From Balaenoptera acutorostrata (Eukaryota > Chordata > Mammalia > Artiodactyla > Balaenopteridae), in the NCBI RefSeq assembly GCF_949987535.1, contig NC_080064.1:40248282-40312281 (forward strand): a DNA stretch of 64,000 nucleotides, given 5' to 3'. A program made the position numbers and the translations under genes. The notes beneath the pieces are model-generated. The model saw nothing but the letters and a program-made list of their open reading frames with translations. It did no database searches and had not been told where the DNA came from. Below, piece after piece: positions 60,061-64,000 of this stretch. The number at the start of each line of letters is the position of its first letter. Position 1 is the first letter of the stretch.

Positions 60061-61870
60061 ATTTGCAAATACGAACCTGAACATTTCATCTCTCCTTATA
60101 AATCATGTTTTGTTTCAGCCTCTCACCTCTAAGGCAATCAAAGTTTATTGACCGGGGACAGGAGAGAATGAGCCGTTGGCCGGTGCAGCAGAGGGTGTCA
60201 CTGCCCCACGCATATCCCCTTAGGCATGTTTGCTGGGTGACTTCCATTGAAAGACCCTGCAACTCTGCTGAGGGCTTTCCCAGCTGCAGAAAAATGCTTG
60301 ACCCCCTGCATAGAACAGGCTGGAAGTGCTGGGGAATTAAGAACCTGGGAGTAGGCTTCAACCAACGACAAACAAGAGTTGGTGGGTAACTGTGGAACCA
60401 CCAGTTCTTTGCCCCTCCAGTGGGACAACCCTGAGGCTTGTTTTAAAGCATCTCCAGAGGTTCTCAGGGGGATTGAGCCCCAGGTGCCCACAGAGTTAAC
60501 GTGCTCATTACCACATCCCAAAAAGTTGCCTTCCCTTCCCTGTCCCATTTCCCCACTCCCCTGCTGTGTTTCCTGGGATCACCTCCTAAATAAACGACTT
60601 GCACTTGGTTTCATGTACTACTTCCGGGGAGACCAAGCTAAGAGAGTCTTTAGGTACTAGAAGGTACTTGTGTCCTGGCTCAATTTTGCTACTTGCTTTG
60701 GGACGCCCCATACCTCAGCTTCTTTGTCCTTAATAAGGGAGGTGCAAGGGTTTGAATCAGTTGAGATGAAATCTTGGGAGCCCTCTAATGCTGACATTGT
60801 GTGCTTCTGATTCAGTTTCACAGGGGTCTCCTCGGGGCGGGGGCGGAGGGGTGAGCGGCAGTGGAGGGGGTACAGGGAAAGCAAGTCACGAGCTGGCACA
60901 CTTGAGTGGAAACAGCACAAAGAGAAAAACTGAAAAGCAGTTTTCAGAGAATTGAAATGGGTTTGTCATGAGCAATAATAACATTAAGAAGCAGCTTTGG
61001 ACGGTGAAAGGACGATGTTTAAAAACAGGTGTTAAAAATACCATGAAGAAATGTTTCTTCAAGTGATTTGCAATGGAGCTTAGATCCCAAAAGCACTCAA
61101 CTTAATATGTGAGACTATTAACTATGTCCCTGGGTGTAAGAGTTCACATCAGTTAGAAGGGGGTGGAAACTGCCAGAAGCCCAGGCAAAACAGTGTCAGT
61201 TTTCCATCAACCTAAGTGTCTCTCTAGACTTCCAGCCCTAAGTAAGATGACTGTAATTTCTTCTTTTCTCCAGGGTGAAAAGTTGGGAGAACTTCAAAAG
61301 CTGATATAACTATAAATCCTAGAGACCTTAATTGAGGTAGTTAAGTTTACTTTCATATTTCAAGATCAAATCTCAGCTTTAGCCAGGACTCACAAAGCAG
61401 AAATGTCAGATTTTTTTACTGTGATCTCACATAAACTCTACAACTTTCACTTAAAGAGGAAAGGGAAAAAAACACCATTATATCTTCCCCAGAATAGAAT
61501 ACAAAATCCTTGGTCCAGCTCTCAGGATAGTTTGTACGTAAAGTGTAGGATAATATACATCCAGAATGGGAAGGACCCTCAGGAGTCAGCTAGTTTAGCC
61601 TCTTTCTCTCCTCAGTCCAGGTCAGAATATCTCTGACAGCTTCCCTGACAGGCAAGGTTAGCCGGCATCTGCTCGCCCGCCTCCAGTGAAGAGAAACTGA
61701 CGGCTCCCAGAGACAAGAGTGTCCACTGTCAGGTGACACCGACAATAAGAAAGTTCTTTCTTTTGCTGCCTAAGCTTTGCATCCCTGAATTTCCACCATT
61801 TATACCCCAAACCAAACAATGTTAAATGAATCGTTTACTCTAAAATTACACCCCCACTAGTTGTGATTTA
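60061..61870. other. 3' flank, no gene seen
   Basis: No named element or gene is visible. A G-rich patch (GGGGCGGGGGCGGAGGGG) lies at about 60835. Confidence 0.45.
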
Positions 61871-61875
61871 TTCTT

Positions 61876-61909
61876 TTTTTTTAATTATAAATATATTTTT
61901 TAAAAATAT

Positions 61910-61948
<39 letters not shown>

Positions 61949-62212
61949 TGGCTGTGTTGGGTCTTCGTTTCTGTGCGAGGGCTTTCTCTAGTTGCGGCAA
62001 GCGGGGACCACTCTTCATCGCGGTGCGCGGGCCTCTCACTATCGCGACCTCTCTTGTTGCGGAGCACAGGCTCCAGACGCGCAGGCTCAGTAGTTGTGGC
62101 TCACGGGCCTAGTTGCTCCGCGGCATGTGGGATCTTCCCAGACCAGGGCTCGAACCCGTGTCCCCTGCATTGGCAGGCAGATTCCCAACCACTGCGCCAC
62201 CAGGGAAGCCCC
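61876..62212 (-). mobile_element. CHR-type SINE, antisense, perfect target duplication
   Basis: Ends with the reverse-complemented head (CACCAGGGAAGCCCC) and starts with a T/TTTA tail (reverse of AAATA). The 14-base TGTGATTTATTCTT occurs perfectly at 61862-61875 and 62213-62226. It has the same middle variant as the copies at 8077 and 33755. The perfect duplication suggests one of the younger insertions. Confidence 0.96.
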
Positions 62213-62379
62213 TGTGATTTATTCTTAAACAAATAATTCGCACAACTGGGAACACCCTGCAGAAGTTCACATTTTATCTGGGAAGGGAAGTACACGAAGA
62301 CTAATAAAATAGGTCATTTTAAAAACCCTCATAACTATCTGGTAAAGAGCACTTTCATTTCAATCGTCTCATTTAGCCC

Positions 62380-62530
62380 TAATCCCACTCTAGGATGCTG
62401 AACTATTTACAACTGAAGAAACAACTCAGAGAGGTGAAGAGATGTGGCCGAGGCCTGCCGCTCAGCAGCTGCGTCGGTCCTTGAAACCAGAATTCCGTCT
62501 CCACCTTCAGGCCTCTGCCCCTTGCACTAC
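62380..62530 (-). repeat. MIR fragment
   Basis: AACTGAAGAAACAACTCAGA and the region around GTGGCCGAGGCCTGCCGCTC fit a degraded antisense MIR. Confidence 0.55.
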
Positions 62531-62639
62531 TCACGTAGGCAGCATTCTTTGGAAATGTCACTCTAGGTTCTGGGTACGTGAAATAAATGTGTAAAAAATC
62601 TACAGCCCCAGCAGAGGTCAAACTAATAAAAAAGGCAGA

Positions 62640-63860
62640 CAAGTAAGTAAGTTACTGCAGTCCATTGCAATAAGGACTGAGATTAGAGGTAGGAAACAAG
62701 TACTTTGGGAGAACAGAGAAAGGAGCAACCAACTGCCTGGCAGAGTCGGGAGGGCTTCACAGACATGACACTGAACTTGGATTTTGAAGGGTGAATAGAG
62801 ATTTCCGTGTGGAGAAATGGAATCAATTCTATTCCAAGCAGAAGAAACAGCACAAAGCAAGACAAGGAGGTCAAAGGGCATGGCGTATTTGGGGGAGACT
62901 GAGGTACATGGTGTGACTGAAGCATCTGGCGTGTAAGAGAATAAAGCAGATCAGCTCGGAGAAATAGGTAGATGTGATCCTGAGGACACAGAATGTCACT
63001 GTGAATTGGGCGCGTGGTGTAGCCAAGAATGGGATAGGGTCAGGGAGGGCGAGTAAAGGCAATGAATAGATCCAAGGAGCATCTTATTATTTGTTTTAGA
63101 AAGAGCATTATGGCCACAGAAAGAGAATAACTTAAAGGGTGAGAGGCTGCTAAGGGAGGGAAATTTATGAGGTTATTGCAATATCACTGAAAAGAAATAA
63201 GGAAAAGTCCATCGACAGATGAATGGACAAACAAAATGTGGTGTACACATACCCTAAAACACTATTCAGCCATAAAAAGTATGACATTTTGATGTATGCT
63301 ATAACCTGGATGGGCCTTGAAAACATTATACTTGGTGACATAAGCCAGACACAGAAGGACAAATGTTGTATGATTCCACTTTATGAGGTACATAGAATAA
63401 GCAAATTCACAGAGACACCACATAGAATAGAGGTTACAGGGTTGGGGGAAAGGCAGGAATGGGGAGATATCGTTTAATGGGTACAGAGTTTATGTTGGGG
63501 ATGATGAAAAAGTTGGCATAGATAGTGGTGATGGCTACCCACAGTATGTGAATGTATGTAATGCCACTGAATGGTACACTTACAAATGGTTAAAATTATG
63601 TTATCTATTTTACCACAATTAAAATAATAAGGATTGGTGGATGGATATCCTAAAGCAAGTATAGTAAAATGATGGGTTTAGATTTGAGCACACTGACGTT
63701 GAGGTATCTGCAGGATAGCCCACCGGAATTGTCAAAGAACTTTTTGTATCTGTGGATCTGGAGCTTGGTGAAGAGATCAGGGCTTAAAACTTCCTTAAAA
63801 TTCTTGCTTGGGAAAAATGTAACCTACCGCATAGAACTAGTATTAGATCTGTGCTTCTGT
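62640..63860 (+). repeat. Ancient mammalian repeat split by an L1
   Basis: The family of 47515 at 62640-63185 (GGAAATGGAATCAATTCTAT, GAACAGAGAAAGGAGCAACC) resumes at about 63640 (GATTTGAGCACACTGACGTT, GATCTGGAGCTTGGTGAAGA). The L1 of the next entry lies between the halves. Confidence 0.5.
63190..63625 (+). mobile_element. L1 3' end
   Basis: Starts near AAAGAAATAAGGAAAAGTCC, contains ACTATTCAGCCATAAAAAGT and ATGGTACACTTACAAATGGT, and ends TTTTACCACAATTAAAATAA. 5' truncated. Confidence 0.8.
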
Positions 63861-64000
63861 GTTGGGGGTGATAGTACTGCCTAGCGGTGTGAAATAATTT
63901 TAGGACTGTGAGTTACTTGAGACTTTATTTTGTGGGGGGAACTGGGAAAGGGAGGGGGTGGAACCTCTCTCTGTCCAGTTGGCTTCCGGGAACTGGTTGG

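Noticed and set aside
58051..64000. A neighbouring gene such as SPATA6
   Set aside because: In human it lies tens of kilobases beyond SLC5A9. No matching exon was seen here.

Overview
The window is mammalian nuclear DNA, most probably from a cetacean. The evidence is six copies of the tRNA-derived CHR-type SINE shared by whales, dolphins, hippos and ruminants (heads with A and B boxes, AAATA-type tails), a full-length-structured artiodactyl-type L1 with its characteristic 3' end, and no recognisable BovB or Bov-tA element, which a 64 kb ruminant window would normally contain. Hippopotamus cannot be excluded.

Bases 1 to about 37,600 hold no gene that I can support. They contain an L1 3' fragment (1-1690), a 7.7 kb L1 with 5' UTR, broken ORF1 and ORF2 and an inserted SINE (3331-11044), a second L1 3' end fused directly behind it (11045-11535), LTR-like segments, a nested L1/LTR/L1 sandwich (14280-15710), a 3.4 kb L1 (21655-25045), MIR, MER5 and other ancient repeats, more SINEs, and stretches of apparently unique sequence.

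The only protein-coding gene is SLC5A9 (SGLT4, a sodium-coupled mannose/glucose/fructose cotransporter) on the + strand. All 14 coding exons (37685 to 56642) can be assembled with an open frame of 681 codons plus stop. Thirteen exon-intron structures follow directly from reading frame and splice sites: twelve introns are GT-AG, and intron 12 uses a GC donor. The region just upstream of the start holds an HNF1-like palindrome, an inverted CCAAT box and a 41-base perfectly alternating purine-pyrimidine tract. The first AATAAA after the stop is at 58027. Introns contain a CHR SINE (intron 8), an L1 3' end and a long ancient repeat (intron 9), an antisense MLT1-like LTR (intron 12), MIRs and CA repeats.

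From about 58,050 to 64,000 there is 3' flank with L2, MIR, a minus-strand SINE with a perfect 14-bp target duplication, and an L1 3' end inserted in an older repeat. No part of a neighbouring gene was recognised. I found no convincing new biological system. The points most worth checking are the GC-AG intron, the promoter-proximal HNF1/Z-DNA features, and two SINEs with double poly(A) tails that look like 3' transductions.
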